Below, piece by piece: positions 1 through 12,013 of a stretch of DNA of 64,000 nucleotides. Both the position numbers and the translations under genes were made by a program. A model generated the notes under the pieces. That model worked only from the letters and a program-made list of their open reading frames with translations, did no database searches and was not told the DNA's origin. This DNA comes from Microbotryomycetes sp. JL201. Its lineage: Eukaryota; Basidiomycota; Microbotryomycetes. The stretch covers positions 186,001 to 250,000 of the forward strand of contig JAQYUZ010000008.1 of NCBI GenBank assembly GCA_033819885.1, given 5' to 3'. The first letter of the stretch is position 1. Each line of letters begins with the position of its first letter.

Positions 1-209
1 CATGAACACGCCAGCTTTATCGAAATTGATCAAGGTTCGTCGCCTGAAAACGTGCTCTTGATCGAAGGAAAGAAGGTCTGACGACTTGATAGGAGCACGG
101 ACTACCAGCACAGTATCCTCCTGGTGCGTCGACGTCGGTCAAGCAAGCAGTGTATTGTTCTCGACTGCAGCACTGGACGACGATTTGGAACGCCAACGCC
201 GATCTCGCT

Positions 210-945
210 ATGGGTGACAGCAGGCGCAAAACTAGAGCTCAATTGATCTCGGACCTGATGAAGTGGGAGAAGACGTCCAAGTACGAGAATCGGACGGACA
301 TTGAGTCGAACAAGGCAGCTCAGTCGTATGCAGTAAGCGTTGCCGTGGCTTGTGTATCAAAGTAGGAAAGGCTCAAGGTCGCTCACTCTGCAGAGGGAAC
401 ATGAGACCGAGTTTCAAAGGCTGACGAGGGAGGCGCGAGAGAGCTACAGAGCAAAACGAGCGCTCGCTGAGAAGAGACCAAGCAGCGAAGCGGCCTTGTC
501 TGGCGAGGAAGCTACAATCGGCGCACAAACAATCGCGCATAGCGTGAAAGATGTCTCTTCAGCGGAGCTCAAGAGGAATCACCGGGAAAAGAACATTTCA
601 GAACCCAAATCGCGCAAATCTGGCGGCGTTCGGTTTGTTCAAGGCGACAGCGCCCTCGCCAAACCGTTCGAGGATGTGTCTAGCGATGAGAAGACGATTC
701 TTTCGTCTGAGCTAGATACAGTTGCGAAAGACGGACCGGCTTCACCGCTTAGCACTGACTCGCTGCCGTCGCCACCGCGATGGCTAGAGGACGTCAGAGT
801 TGGAGAGTCGTCGACGATGGATACGAATGCTGCCAAGAAGCGCGCTCGGAGCCCATCACCTTACGATCCCAGAGGTCCTCGACCGAGTCAAATGGTGCGC
901 GGCATAGACTTTGACCTGGAAGAGCAAAACCCGAACGACGAGTGA
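210..945 (+). CDS. Hypothetical protein, 5' end uncertain
   Basis: Unrecognised basic/acidic protein of about 224 aa in two exons (210-332 and 394-945) with a 61-nt GTAAGC...GCAG intron; phase 0 is kept. The N-terminus is charged (MGDSRRKTRAQLISDLMKWE). The middle is Ser/Glu/Lys-rich and probably disordered. The tail carries a nuclear-signal-like KKRARSPSPYDPRGPR and ends in an acidic stretch. The first in-frame ATG is at 210. The frame is open upstream to 171, and an extra coding exon at 2-34 (ATG at 2) could splice in phase through an intron at 35-170, so the true start may be further left or outside the window. No family assigned; a nuclear role is only inferred from composition. Confidence 0.55.
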
Positions 946-1244
946 CGCGTGCTGTATGGGACAGTCGCATCAGACGGGTTGTCGGCCAATGTTCTGCCTT
1001 TTAATTCCCTGCTCTTTGCATGTTGTTGTCAAGTTGTGTCTACCTCGCCATGTTCTGAGTAGGCAGAGGCGGTCAGCTGTGCCCAGCTCTGGTCAGAAAA
1101 TTGTAAAGACAACTGATTTGAAACTGACATACGTTGAACAAGCGCAAGGTGTTTTCCGCGCTGTAAAGTGGGGTCAGCTCGGAGCATGTCGCGTCTACGC
1201 TCGATTCGTTGTTGGTTTCCTTTCTCAACTTGTTTGTGCCAGCC
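946..1244. other. Intergenic, tandem genes
   Basis: 3' region of the 210-945 gene and 5' region of ADK1. No further coding or RNA features seen. Confidence 0.7.
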
Positions 1245-2578
<1,334 letters not shown>

Positions 2579-2978
2579 ATACGAAGTTTGATCTACAAAG
2601 ATAAGAGAGATAGTTCAGAAGTAGATTCGTAGAGAAGACGACGACAAAAACCATTCATGCTGCATTCGCCTGATTTGAAATGCAAGAAAAGGTACCGGAT
2701 GAGAACAAATTGCAAGGAACGAGACACAATAACAAAACGTTCGAGAAGAACACACGAGCAAAGAAGGAAACGAACCAGACTATCTATACACGGTCATGCA
2801 CACCCAATCGCACACGGTCAAGCCCGACGAGTCATCTGTCACCGACGATGTAAGTAGTGAGCGGGAGAGCTGGCGAGGTCAAATGAGCTCTGACCCGACT
2901 GACAATAAATGTGCCCTCGTAACCGTTTAAATCAAGAGGTCTGGTGACAAATCAAACGGAAGAGAACAGTGATCAGTT
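2579..2978. other. Convergent intergenic region
   Basis: Between the ends of ADK1 and the F-box gene: AT-richer 3' UTR sequence. No gene or terminator hairpin identified. Confidence 0.7.
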
Positions 2979-5352
2979 TTACGAGCGCGCATTAGAATAT
3001 CGATTCGACCAGAAAACTGACGTGTGCGTGTCACGCCACCTGCCAACCAAGTTTCCGCCGACGCAATATCCACGGTACAACCAGCGCCCACGAGAGTCTG
3101 GCGTATACTCTTTCGTGATACTAAACATGCCGTCCCACGACCTCACTCGACCTTTGAGCAGGAACTGGCCCCAAGCAGAGTGACCCTGTAGCAACGACGC
3201 TCAGCATTTGACAACAAGCGCAACGAGCCGTTCTTCTGCAACTCACAGAACCTGTCAACAAAATTTCGTAATCGCCATCCTCGTCTTCATCTTGGTCGTC
3301 CTCTGCTTGTTCGGCAAGGTCGGTGCTCTCGCTGCTACGAACACGTTTAGGAGCGCGACGAGCTTCATCCGCACCATCAACTATCATGTCGGTGCTCGAG
3401 CGCCGCAGTCCCGTTGAAGCAGCAGCAGCAGCATTCGTTTGAACCGACGGCAACGCCGTGTATCTCGTCGGCGGACTTGTCGTCGACCTCGCCGGACCAA
3501 GTTGACCAATCTCGTAACCAGCATTCAAGACAGGTCCTTTACCACCAGGTTTCTCCCCTTTGAGCAACTTGACAACCTTTTCTTCAATCTTCCACACTTG
3601 AGGTTGATCGCCAAACGGTCCTTCGTACAGACTTTTCATCCGGCCGCCGAGCATGTCTTTGTACGAATCAAAATCAAAGAAACTGAACCGTCCTTCCCAA
3701 GATCCGGCAAATGTCCCTTTAAGTCGCAAAGGAGGCAAACCTCGGGACGAGTAAGGGTCAACGCACGACGCCAGCCGGATAAAGTCATCGTCATGAACGC
3801 GAGACGACAGCACGGGCAGACTCGTCTTAACGGGCGTCGACGAGTTGACCAGGCGCGATCCGTGCACGGGATGCTGTGCGGGCCCAAGTCGGCCGAGGTG
3901 AGCGGGAGCACCAAATGGAGCGACAGACATGTCCGTGGCGGATGCGGGGTCTTGTTCAACGCGGAAGAAGAATGAGAAAATAGCAGCGTGACACAAGACG
4001 GGAGGTGCAATTTGAATGCGACGGCCCATGTGTGTGATCGCCTGCGCCGTGGTCCGCGGGCGCAAGTCGGCGTGGAAGTAGCCTTCGGGAGGTGGCAAGA
4101 TCGGGTGGCTCGACCTCGAAATGGGCAGTGATGGGATCGTCCACGGCGCATGGAAAGCATCAAACTATTTGCACACCAGGGTCAGTCTCGCAGGCGGAAC
4201 TCGAACGCTCGAGTTCAATGGTCGCCTACCTTGTGAGCACCAAACACGTAGGGTTTCAAGACAAAGAAACGTTTGTCCGATTCGTCGGGAGTCTCTGTCG
4301 ACAAGTCGTCGCCTCCGAGCCAACCAATCCACAAGCCGAGAGCCCGGCCGGCAGTCTGGCGTGGCCAACCAGGGTTCAAAGCCTCGCTGAGCAGCGAGTG
4401 CTTGTGGAACAGGCGCATATACGTTTTGAGGTCGGCGTACTCTGTCAGATGCCTCAAGTTCTTGCCATCTGCGGCGCGATAGTTGCTCGTTTAGAAGAGT
4501 TAAAGCTCTTCGATTGTGAGAGGCAACCGAGACTCACCGTTCTCGAGCAGCATTAGATAGCACGTCCAAAGATTCTGTGTCAGGCCGTCTGGTTCTGGCA
4601 GAGTCTGTCGGATGCCACGGGGCGTGAACGCTTGCAGTCTCGGACTGCTGGGCCGCGAGCTCGATGGCGGAATTTGTCCGCTCATGACTGCTGCTCTCAT
4701 CTTTGTCAAGACGGCGCAACGTCTTTTAAATTCAGTCGCCAAATCCCGACTGGTGAACGGACGCCAAGGAGACGCTGGTTCGGGTACGTATTGTGACGGG
4801 CTAGAAGGACGCGAGAACGAGCCGAGGGGGTCGAGCTTGAGGTCATCGTGCGGTCTGACTTCGATAGCGCCTTCGAGCAGCTTTCGTTTTTCTCTCTTCT
4901 CTTCAATGATTTCCATCTAGGAACGACGCGCGAGCTCGTGTCAGTTGGTCAAGAACACGACAGAGTTACGCCACCGACGCTCGACTGACGATTGCCCTGC
5001 GCCTCTCGATGCTTTCCCAATCGAACCGCTCTCTGAAGAGTTCGGCATACAAGCCTTCGTTGTTACGTGAACCGAGGACGTCGTTGAAGCGCTTGCTGAG
5101 CAGCAAGAGCGTGACCAAGCTCGTCGGTGGCCCGACCGGGTTGTGACTCCTGACGACGGCAAGTGCGATCCTCTCGAGCAGCTCGACGGGCAGTCGTTCG
5201 ATCATTGATGACGGCATGGTATATTGTTCTGTTGCCATTGGTGTCGTTGCCGCTGGCGTTGGCTCGTTTGCGCCGTCGGCGGTTGTGAGCGAGCACGACG
5301 CCGCGAGCGCATGCGAGAGCATGGGCGTCAATGGAGCCTTCGGCAACTCCAT
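2979..5352 (-). CDS. F-box protein with conserved C-terminal region
   Basis: Probable SCF ubiquitin-ligase adaptor. Five exons on the minus strand (5352-4990, 4916-4538, 4468-4230, 4164-3247, 3185-2979) give 701 aa; all phases close. The F-box lies near residues 45-95 (IERLPVELLERIALAVV...LLLLSKRFNDVL). It is followed by a charged segment, then two islands that look conserved: GSWEGRFSFFDFDSYKDML, and GHSAWGQFLLKGRVRSWDG with the downstream WLYRGY and GRWRDT motifs in the last exon. Between them is a low-complexity region with polyalanine, KKRVR-like basic and Asp/Glu-rich tracts. The start is the first in-frame ATG (5352); 5238 and 5217 are alternatives nearer the F-box. Target proteins are unknown. 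It resembles uncharacterised fungal F-box proteins rather than a named Pof/Grr1-type subunit. Confidence 0.85.
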
Positions 5353-5716
5353 GTATGCGCGATACAAATGATCCGCCCGTCTTTGTCGTCTGGACCTCCG
5401 AACCGGGCCCGCGAGAGAGCGAGAGCCGAACAAGTCGGGCTCTGATCCGCTGGCTTACAAGCGCCGAGGCCAAGCCAGCGAGACTCGACCGCCCCAGACA
5501 ATTGCGTTTGTGAGAACGCTTACTCGCGGTCAGCTCGAGCGAGCGGGCAGACGGGCAAATGCTCCCCGGACAGCGTGCAAGCGTCGAAGGGCGCGGGCCG
5601 CCCCACCAGCTGAGCTGCGCGAACTCGCGCGAAGGTGGCCATGTGCGCACTACAGCAGACTTTACATTACGACCAGAGACATGTCGCGACAGACGGAAAG
5701 AGACGCCAGACTTTTG
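5353..5716. other. 5' region of the F-box gene
   Basis: GC-rich leader/promoter of the F-box gene and 3' side of the CAX gene. Long frames here are Arg-rich shadows without an initiating ATG. Confidence 0.6.
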
Positions 5717-8143
5717 CTATTGAAATTTCAAGAAAATAGTCATACATGAAGCGACGAGCGGCAGCCTGCTCGAGGCGAGACGAGACGAACACGTTGCATA
5801 AAGAGCACCAGGCGACTTGAGCACCCTCAAGAAACCCTGTAAAGCAAAGGACAGGTCTGTGAGCCTTTCTGAATGCGGTTCTGACGTGTGAACGGCGACC
5901 GACCAGAATGCCAGAGCTATGACGATGTAGAGCGCGACCAGCATCCATCCCTCGAGCCAGTGGGAGATGCCGTCCGCAATGAGAACATTGACAAGGAAGA
6001 TGGAGACGAACAGGCAGATCGTTTCAAAATTCTGCGTTCCGCAACACGATGCGCGACGTCAGCTACAGACTATGACCGACTGCAATAGGCATTCACCTCA
6101 AAGAACAAGGTCAAGTCTTGACCGATTATCCAGCCGACGACAACGAGCAGAGGAATGACACCAACGGCAATCTGAATCGAGGATCCGACAGACACGCCAA
6201 TGCTGAAGAGCCACTCAGGCGTGTCAGTATCAGCTCTGATTGGATCAAAGTTCTTATCTAGAACGCACGTAATCTCCATCTTGCCCTTGGCCGCCATCCA
6301 AACCGAGGTCACGTGTTCTGAAATCAAGCGAGTATGAATCAGGGCAATACCGGGCCGCACGATCGCGTTTCGACTCACCTGCAGCATTGCCGACAATTGG
6401 AATGAGAATCAACCCAATAAATGCTTTTGGGATTGAATAGTCGTTTGCAAACTCGTCGATCGCTCCAACCACTGCAGCCACGGAGTGTCAGAAGCCTTAA
6501 ACTCAACGTTGCCGAGAAAGCACTTGCAGAAATCGGCGCAGAATGAAGTGATAACGGTAACGACGAGCAAAGCCGCGACGGCCGTCTTTGTTTCCATGCG
6601 AGCCTCTTCCTCTTCCTCCTCGTTCTCGGCCTCAAACAGGTAGGCATGACTGCGCAACTGGAAGTAGAGGTCTGATACATGAGAAATACCGTCAATTCAA
6701 GTAGATTTGAAAGACTTCCACCAGGCTCACAGGCAATATAAGACACTAGCAAGACCTGCGCGTCGCACACAAGGTCAACAGCGAACCATACAAAGCCTCG
6801 ATATGTCACTTACGACTGCCGTGCCGCGCGACAAGGTGAGCAAACCCTCAAAGTCCTTCTTCTTGCCCATGGCATCAATCAACTGCAGGCCGGTGGATGG
6901 CATTTGCTCTGCCTCGAGCCGACTCGAGTGATACGCGGCCGGAATGATCAACGTCGCTGTGCCAAGCACCATCAGCGACGAGCTGGCCTGGGCGGCCGTT
7001 ACTTGAAAGTTTGATTCTTTAAAGTTCCAGCCAGCGGCGAGGAAAGAGCAGCCGAGCACGAGCAAGATGTTGGACAAGATGGAGCCGAGCATGGACGTCT
7101 GAACAATGCGCAGCTCGCCCTTGACGAGAGCAAGGATGCCCACAATCGCTTCGACGGCGTCTGCGGTGGGTTTCGAATGCGATCAGTAAAAAGCTTGTCG
7201 CTTGGGTCGGGCGATAGTGGCTCGCAGTCACGTACTTCCAAAAGTCTGCGTGTCATCGATGAGCGATCTCGTCAGCCTGAGCAAAGGCTCGGTGAAATTT
7301 GCCGTTGACTGACCGCGTTCATGAGGCCGCCGAGCGTCTGACCCAGCTTGAGCGAGCATTGCTCTGTCGCGTCGCCGAGCAGTGATGCGAGCGGGATGAT
7401 TGCAAGGAACGAGATGACAAAGTCGGCAGTTGAACCTGGATTGCATATGGCGTTGTCGAGTCAGGAATGAGGCTGTGGGACAGTGGCGCACGTGCCGGCC
7501 TCTCACTGGCTCACCCCAGTGCAAGAAATGGGAGAGAAAGCTGAGCGGGACTGCGATCAAGAGGATGTTGATGTAGCCGCCGAGCAACAATGCCTTTATG
7601 CTGTCGAGGACAGAGGGTTTTGCCTGCGAGCGGTGACGATGCCGCCGGTGCGAGTCGCCGGTTCGAGCGCGAGGTGGGGCCGCCGCCGCCAGAGTCGTGT
7701 ATCCGGTTGGAGATGGCGAGCGCAAGTGAGGACGAGGGTAGTCATTTGGGATCTGAGTGTCAGCGGTCACCTGTTGAGCTGTGCTGCCTTGTCCTCGAGG
7801 CTCAAGCTGCGGCCAGGCGGGCCGTCGGTCGCTCGCGGCGATGACGCGCACGAATGGCCGCGCGCCCGCCTAGAACATGGCGCAGACTTACATGGTGACT
7901 GTACTGCTGTCCGCTCGTGCCATTGCCGTTGCTGTTACTGCCAAGCAACGCCGACCGCTCGCTCGGACCGTCTCTGTTTGGGGCTGTGTGTGTCCGTGCA
8001 GAACAAGCGCGCGCTCCGATCAGCCTCCGCGTGTACTGTACGCAACGAGCTGTCGCGCGAGCACCCGGCCCGTCACCAGTTCCAGTCGATCGCTTGCGTC
8101 GACCGGGACCCGTGCCCTGCGCTGGGGAACAGCACTCACCCAT
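5717..8143 (-). CDS. VCX1: Ca2+/H+ antiporter (CAX/VCX1 family)
   Basis: Vacuolar-type cation/proton exchanger that moves Ca2+ into the vacuole using the proton gradient. Minus-strand model: 8143-8140, 7971-7892, 7752-7515, 7435-7314, 7245-7236 (10 nt), 7160-6814, 6755-6731 (25 nt), 6671-6528, 6471-6379, 6317-6269, 6202-6097, 6031 to about 5717; about 510 aa. Every phase closes. Family motifs appear across the joins: LGGLMNATFGNAVEAIVG (first GNxxE repeat), an acidic loop with a run of Glu, DEFANDYSIPKAFIGLILIP, PIVGNAAEHVTSVWMA (second GNxxE), IGVSVGSSIQIAVGVIPLL. About 11 membrane segments are expected. The first exon codes only ATG+G. One intron (6472-6527) is GC-AG. The C-terminus is uncertain: a possible last intron (GT near 5902, AG at 5836) would end the protein at about 5827. 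Confidence 0.9.
6731..6755 (-). other. 25-nt microexon of the CAX gene
   Basis: Encodes VLLVSYIA inside the loop and helix between GTAV and YLYFQLRSHA. Flanked by a GCGCAG acceptor and a GTGAGC donor; phases 0 and 1 match both neighbours. Confidence 0.8.
7236..7245 (-). other. 10-nt microexon of the CAX gene
   Basis: Ten bases between an upstream acceptor (ACGCAG) and a downstream donor (GTACGT). It adds the TFG-N part of the GNxxE signature; without it LMNA would join AVEA out of frame. It is read from family conservation and reading phase only. Confidence 0.8.
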
Positions 8144-8288
8144 CGCCTTGCAAACGTGCGTCAGAAGTCGAACGCAGCGCAGAGCGCAGCAAGACGTCCG
8201 CACTCGAGCATTTTCAAATTCAAACAAGGTGACGATACACGCCCATGGCAACAACAAAGCACAAGTCTCTCTATCAACTCTGTCCAAT

Positions 8289-9805
8289 CTAATTGGGCAA
8301 CTTTGCCTTGCTCGTGGCGACGCATCGCTGCCCCGTCACGAGCCAATCTTGAATACGGTCAAGTGCCGGACCTGCATGCGGACTAACCCATTTCGGTATC
8401 AAAGGGTAGCAATGGACCTCACCAGGCTGATCATGAAACTCGAATTTGATCGCGCCCGTCTCGTTCGTGAGCTGCTCAAAGTGGCGGGCGAGCGTTCGCA
8501 CCTCGGCCGCAAACATTTCTGCCCCGCCAACATACAACAGCACATCCAGCGGCTCGGCGCGAGAATATGCAGCCGCAACCTTCCGTAGCGCTGGTACTGA
8601 AGTCGGGAGAGCCGGCGACAGGAAAGGATGATCCGCCGACAGCGCCATCGGCGACCTGGGGTTCGTCCGACGCGAGTGCGAATGCCCTGTATGCTGCAGG
8701 TACGCGGCGGACGCATTCTCGAGCATAGATGCGTTGAGCAAGTCGTCTTGGTAATGCGCGTCCACGCCATCGCGAATGTTTGACAATGTGAGGTCCGCCC
8801 AAGGAGAGTATAACAATAACGCAGTCGGCAGCCTGAGCAACGGCGAGCGGTTGGACAGCGAAACCAAAGTGTTCGTGAGGTACATGGTCAAAGTCAGGCA
8901 CAAGGCTGCGCCAGCACTGTCACCAGCGAGCACAATGTCTGTGAAACCCAAATCGAGCAGATGCTTGTAGGCGGTGATCACATCTTGCAGAGCCGCAGGG
9001 AAGGCTTGACTCGGCACCGTTGCTTTCCGATAGTTGACACCTGCATGAGCGAGCCATGAGCGCTGTCTACATCGATTACTCTACGAGGGCACTCACCGAC
9101 GATTGCCAGGCCAGTCCTCTTCGCGAGCACAAAGCATCGGTTGCCCTGAGTGGGCGATCCGATGACGTAGCCACCTCCCATGAAGTATAGCACGACTCGC
9201 TCCCCCTGGCGTGCCCGTCTCGGACCGCGCTCGACCTTTGCTGCCACATTGCGTCCTTTGTTGTACTCGAACCAGAACAGAGGCACCTTTGTAGGCCGGA
9301 CTATGCCATGGGGGTCTAGAGCTTCGGCAGTGAGCCATTCTTTGCTCTCGCTTTTGCTCAGCTCGCAATCCTCGATGCGAATCTTTATGCCAAGCAATGT
9401 GCCGTCTGACCAGAAAGCGAGATGCTGTGTAAATACCAAAGGTGCGTTGTATGTCCGTTCTTGGTCTGGATCGTAATGAGGTGGCGAGCCGATGTCCGTT
9501 ATGGCCCACAGCATCCGCTTGACGAAAGGATAGCACACGCGTTGCCAAAATGTCCACTCATGCCGATCGCCGGGTAGCAACCACTCGGGAAAGCGTACAC
9601 CAGTGTTCAACAAAATGCGAACCGCAAGGAAAAGCACGCACAGCGTGAAATGGAGAGGCAGGAGGGCGATGACCCAGGTTACCCGCAGGAATCGATACAG
9701 ATCGAGGAACCATGTACCTCGAACCCGCCAGTTAAAGTACCGCCGCTCTATTGCTGGCAGAGCAGGTTGCCATAGCGACGGCTGCGTGCCAACGAAAGCT
9801 GTCAT
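8289..9805 (-). CDS. Membrane-anchored alpha/beta hydrolase (lipase/steryl deacetylase type)
   Basis: Alpha/beta-hydrolase-3 family esterase of 486 aa in two exons (9805-9097, 9040-8289; 56-nt intron, phase 1). Near the N-terminus there is a hydrophobic segment (VIALLPLHFTLCVLFLAVRI), which suggests ER or lipid-droplet anchoring. The nucleophile elbow is GDSAGA (LAGDSAGAALCLTLTMYL), the likely catalytic His lies in GEVHCYPLI, and the acid is probably in DVLLYVGGAEMF. The oxyanion loop reads YFMGGGYVIGS, with Met where the family normally has HGGG. It resembles the fungal Say1-like and lipase/esterase groups; substrate unknown. Start is the first in-frame ATG. It is divergent from the MAPEG gene to the right. 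Confidence 0.85.
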
Positions 9806-10115
9806 GGGATGCCGCTCAGGACACGCTGATCTCGCCGGACTCAATGACGTAGGCTGTAAGAATCTGGGCTGTAAAGGGAGGAGGACGAGTGACGTCGTAA
9901 ACGGGCGATCGAATAGTGTGATACAGTAACGTGGCTTTTTGGCATAAGCGGCACTTGACGAAGCCGCTCGGGCCGTTTCCACTCACGCGCAGCATCGGCA
10001 CTTGCGATCATCGTTCGTTCAGCTTCGAATGGATCCGCTTCTTCATCTCCGCCTTTCCTCTACTCGCCCGGACTTCTTGCACTCGCGGCCTAGACACAAA
10101 CATACATATACCACG
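9806..10115. promoter_or_regulatory. Divergent promoter, hydrolase/MAPEG genes
   Basis: 310 bp between two start codons facing away from each other. No clear motif stands out. Confidence 0.6.
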
Positions 10116-10707
10116 ATGGCTACACCTATCGCCAAACTTGGACTGTCTGCAGACTATGACCCCGTGCTGCTGGTTGCAGCGTCGAGCGGCTTGCTAGTCC
10201 TCTGGCAAAGTATGAATGTCTCGACGCACCGCAAACGTGCCGGTGTCAAGTACCCGACCGTGTACGCGAGCGACGAGCGTAAGTCGGATCCGGGCCACGT
10301 AGAGAGGAGCCAAGGTTCCGGAACTGATGCTGTTCGAGTTAGTTGCTGAGAAGAGTCTCGACGCCAAAAAGTTCAACTGCGCTCAGCGTGCTCACGGAAA
10401 CACGCTGGAGAACTTGCCGACGTTCTTGTTCAACTTGCTGTTTGTCGGTTTGACTTACCCTCGCGCGGCCACGGCTCTTGGCGCCACATGGCTTGTTGGA
10501 CGTGTGCTCTACACTATTGGATACACGAGTGGCGTACCGGCCAAGCGTAATAGCAACGGAGGGTCAGTCGGATCACCATTATTTGCATGAAAAGAGAGCT
10601 GATCGTTCTCGTATACGATCTGTAGAATGCTGCATGCGCTTGCCCATGTTGGCTTGCTCGGAACATCCTTCTACATTGCCGCAAAGAGTGTCCTGGCCCG
10701 TTTTTGA
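10116..10707 (+). CDS. Microsomal glutathione S-transferase 3-like (MAPEG) protein
   Basis: Small membrane protein of 154 aa (exons 10116-10278, 10343-10562, 10626-10707). MAPEG family: four membrane helices, with the signature FNCAQRAHGNTLENLP in the first cytosolic loop and helix 2 (QRAHxNxxE), typical of MGST3/LTC4-synthase-like members. Expected role is glutathione transferase/peroxidase at the ER or outer mitochondrial membrane; the fungal function is poorly defined. The last exon finishes in a GLLGTSFYIAAKSVLARF helix. Introns are 64 and 63 nt with phases 1 and 2 matching. It is transcribed away from the hydrolase gene with a 310-bp shared upstream region. Confidence 0.9.
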
Positions 10708-10980
10708 GAACGCTTTTTGAGCTGATGTGGCACGAGACTGAGAATGTAGCAAAACCCCTCCTCGAGCTTAGTCCACAGACTTGAAAGACGCCGGCCTGAT
10801 CAGAGTAGAAAAGGATCCGCAATGCGCTCGAATTCTTGTCAATACATGTTGATGTCAGACGAAAAGTCTTTGGCAGCGCGAGACCGTGCTGGATGAATGA
10901 CCCCGACGCAGGTAATGCCGCACCACCGATGTGTAGATCTTCGTGAAAGGTGATACAACAAATATGCATATCTGACTCGT

Positions 10981-11507
10981 CTACCAAGACGCCTTTGAGA
11001 CTCCAGGAATGTCGCCTGCAGATGCGGCCAGCTTGAAACGATGCTACACAGTGCGTGAGCAGGTCAGCAGAGGACATCAAACATCGCCTTCGGGTTGCTT
11101 ACCCTGCACAAGCCAAATTCTGAGAGCACACCCCCTCCTCGGCCAGTCTCTGTACACCTGTTCTTGATCGTCGTCGGCCGAGCCTGTCGCGCGCAGAAAG
11201 AGCGAGAGTGTCAGCCCACGCACCACACTGAGCAGCCTTACGACCAGAGTAGAGATTCGCGGCACACATACATCTTTCGGGAACGCGTTGAGCTTGAGCA
11301 TGGCTGCCGAACGCACTTTTGGGTCGACCGTCTCGTTCCTGACAATGTATAGGTACGCGCGGCGCAGCAGCTCGTTCGCTGGTAGCAGCGCACACAAGGT
11401 CAGCTATCCGGGTGTTGCCGATGTGCACAGTGGTATGGCTTACCTGCAACGGTCCGCCGCGCTTTGAAATCCTTGAGCGCCATGTGACCTGGCAAGGGGC
11501 GCGGCAT
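10981..11507 (-). CDS. MRP2: Mitochondrial small-subunit ribosomal protein uS14m
   Basis: Component of the mitochondrial 37S subunit. Four small exons (11507-11444, 11378-11272, 11183-11103, 11043-10981) give 104 aa. Diagnostic motifs appear only after splicing: KNRCTETGRGGGVLSEFGLC followed by RHRF and, at the C-terminus, DIPGVSKASW*, the conserved uS14 end. The N-terminal half (ARRTVAANELLRRAYLYIVR) is the helical uS14m part. All phases close. Start is ATG 11507; an internal ATG (MALKDF) lies 8 codons later. No open frame longer than a fragment shows this gene unspliced, so it is easy to miss. Confidence 0.9.
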
Positions 11508-11929
11508 CTTGCTTGCACGTGCTGGTAACCAATCAAAAGTTGGTAGGAGACTGAAGCCGCGTCAGTGGTGACGAGACGGAGCGGCCCAAGCGCAAGGTCC
11601 AACGCCCCACGAGACCATCTACTAATAGTCACGTTAGATACAGCCAAAAGCATCATTGATACATTAGAACACAAGCTCGCATCATATGAGCTGCTTCCCA
11701 AGCTCGCAAATCAAATATTGCAAAGTCTTCACTGCTTTTCTTGTAAATCAGCGCGCAAATGCCGGCATTGCAAGCATGTTTATCGCACACGTGCTTGCAC
11801 CGGACTTGGGAGCCTCTCTTTTTCATACTTGCTGTGTCAATGCTGTGGAAGCGGTGCATTTCTAGACTCCTAGGTGCGGAACTGCCGCGGACTTTGCGAC
11901 TCGTAAAGACACAAAGCGACCTGCCGCTG
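11508..11929. other. Divergent upstream region, uS14m and 12014 gene
   Basis: No gene found. It leads into the CT-rich leader of the next gene. Confidence 0.6.
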
Positions 11930-12013
11930 ATTGTGGGTCTCTCTCTTTCCTTCACTTGCTCCCTTCTCCCCTGAGTTACATCCTCTTACTCTCTGCCCTT
12001 CTCCCTCACCAAC
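11930..12013 (+). promoter_or_regulatory. Pyrimidine-rich leader before the 12014 gene
   Basis: Runs of CTCTCTCTTTCC and CTCTTACTCTCTGCCCTTCTC end just before an ACC AAC ATG context. CT-rich blocks like this often mark the transcription start and 5' UTR of highly expressed fungal genes. Confidence 0.45.

Noticed and set aside
5063-5650. Minus-strand 195-aa open frame upstream of the F-box start
   Set aside because: Arg/Ala/Ser-rich translation, overlaps the F-box exon in another frame, no family feature. A GC-rich shadow.
7483-8232. Plus-strand 249-aa frame opposite the CAX gene
   Set aside because: Covers exons and introns of a well-supported minus-strand transporter; composition Arg/Cys/Ser-rich with no motif.
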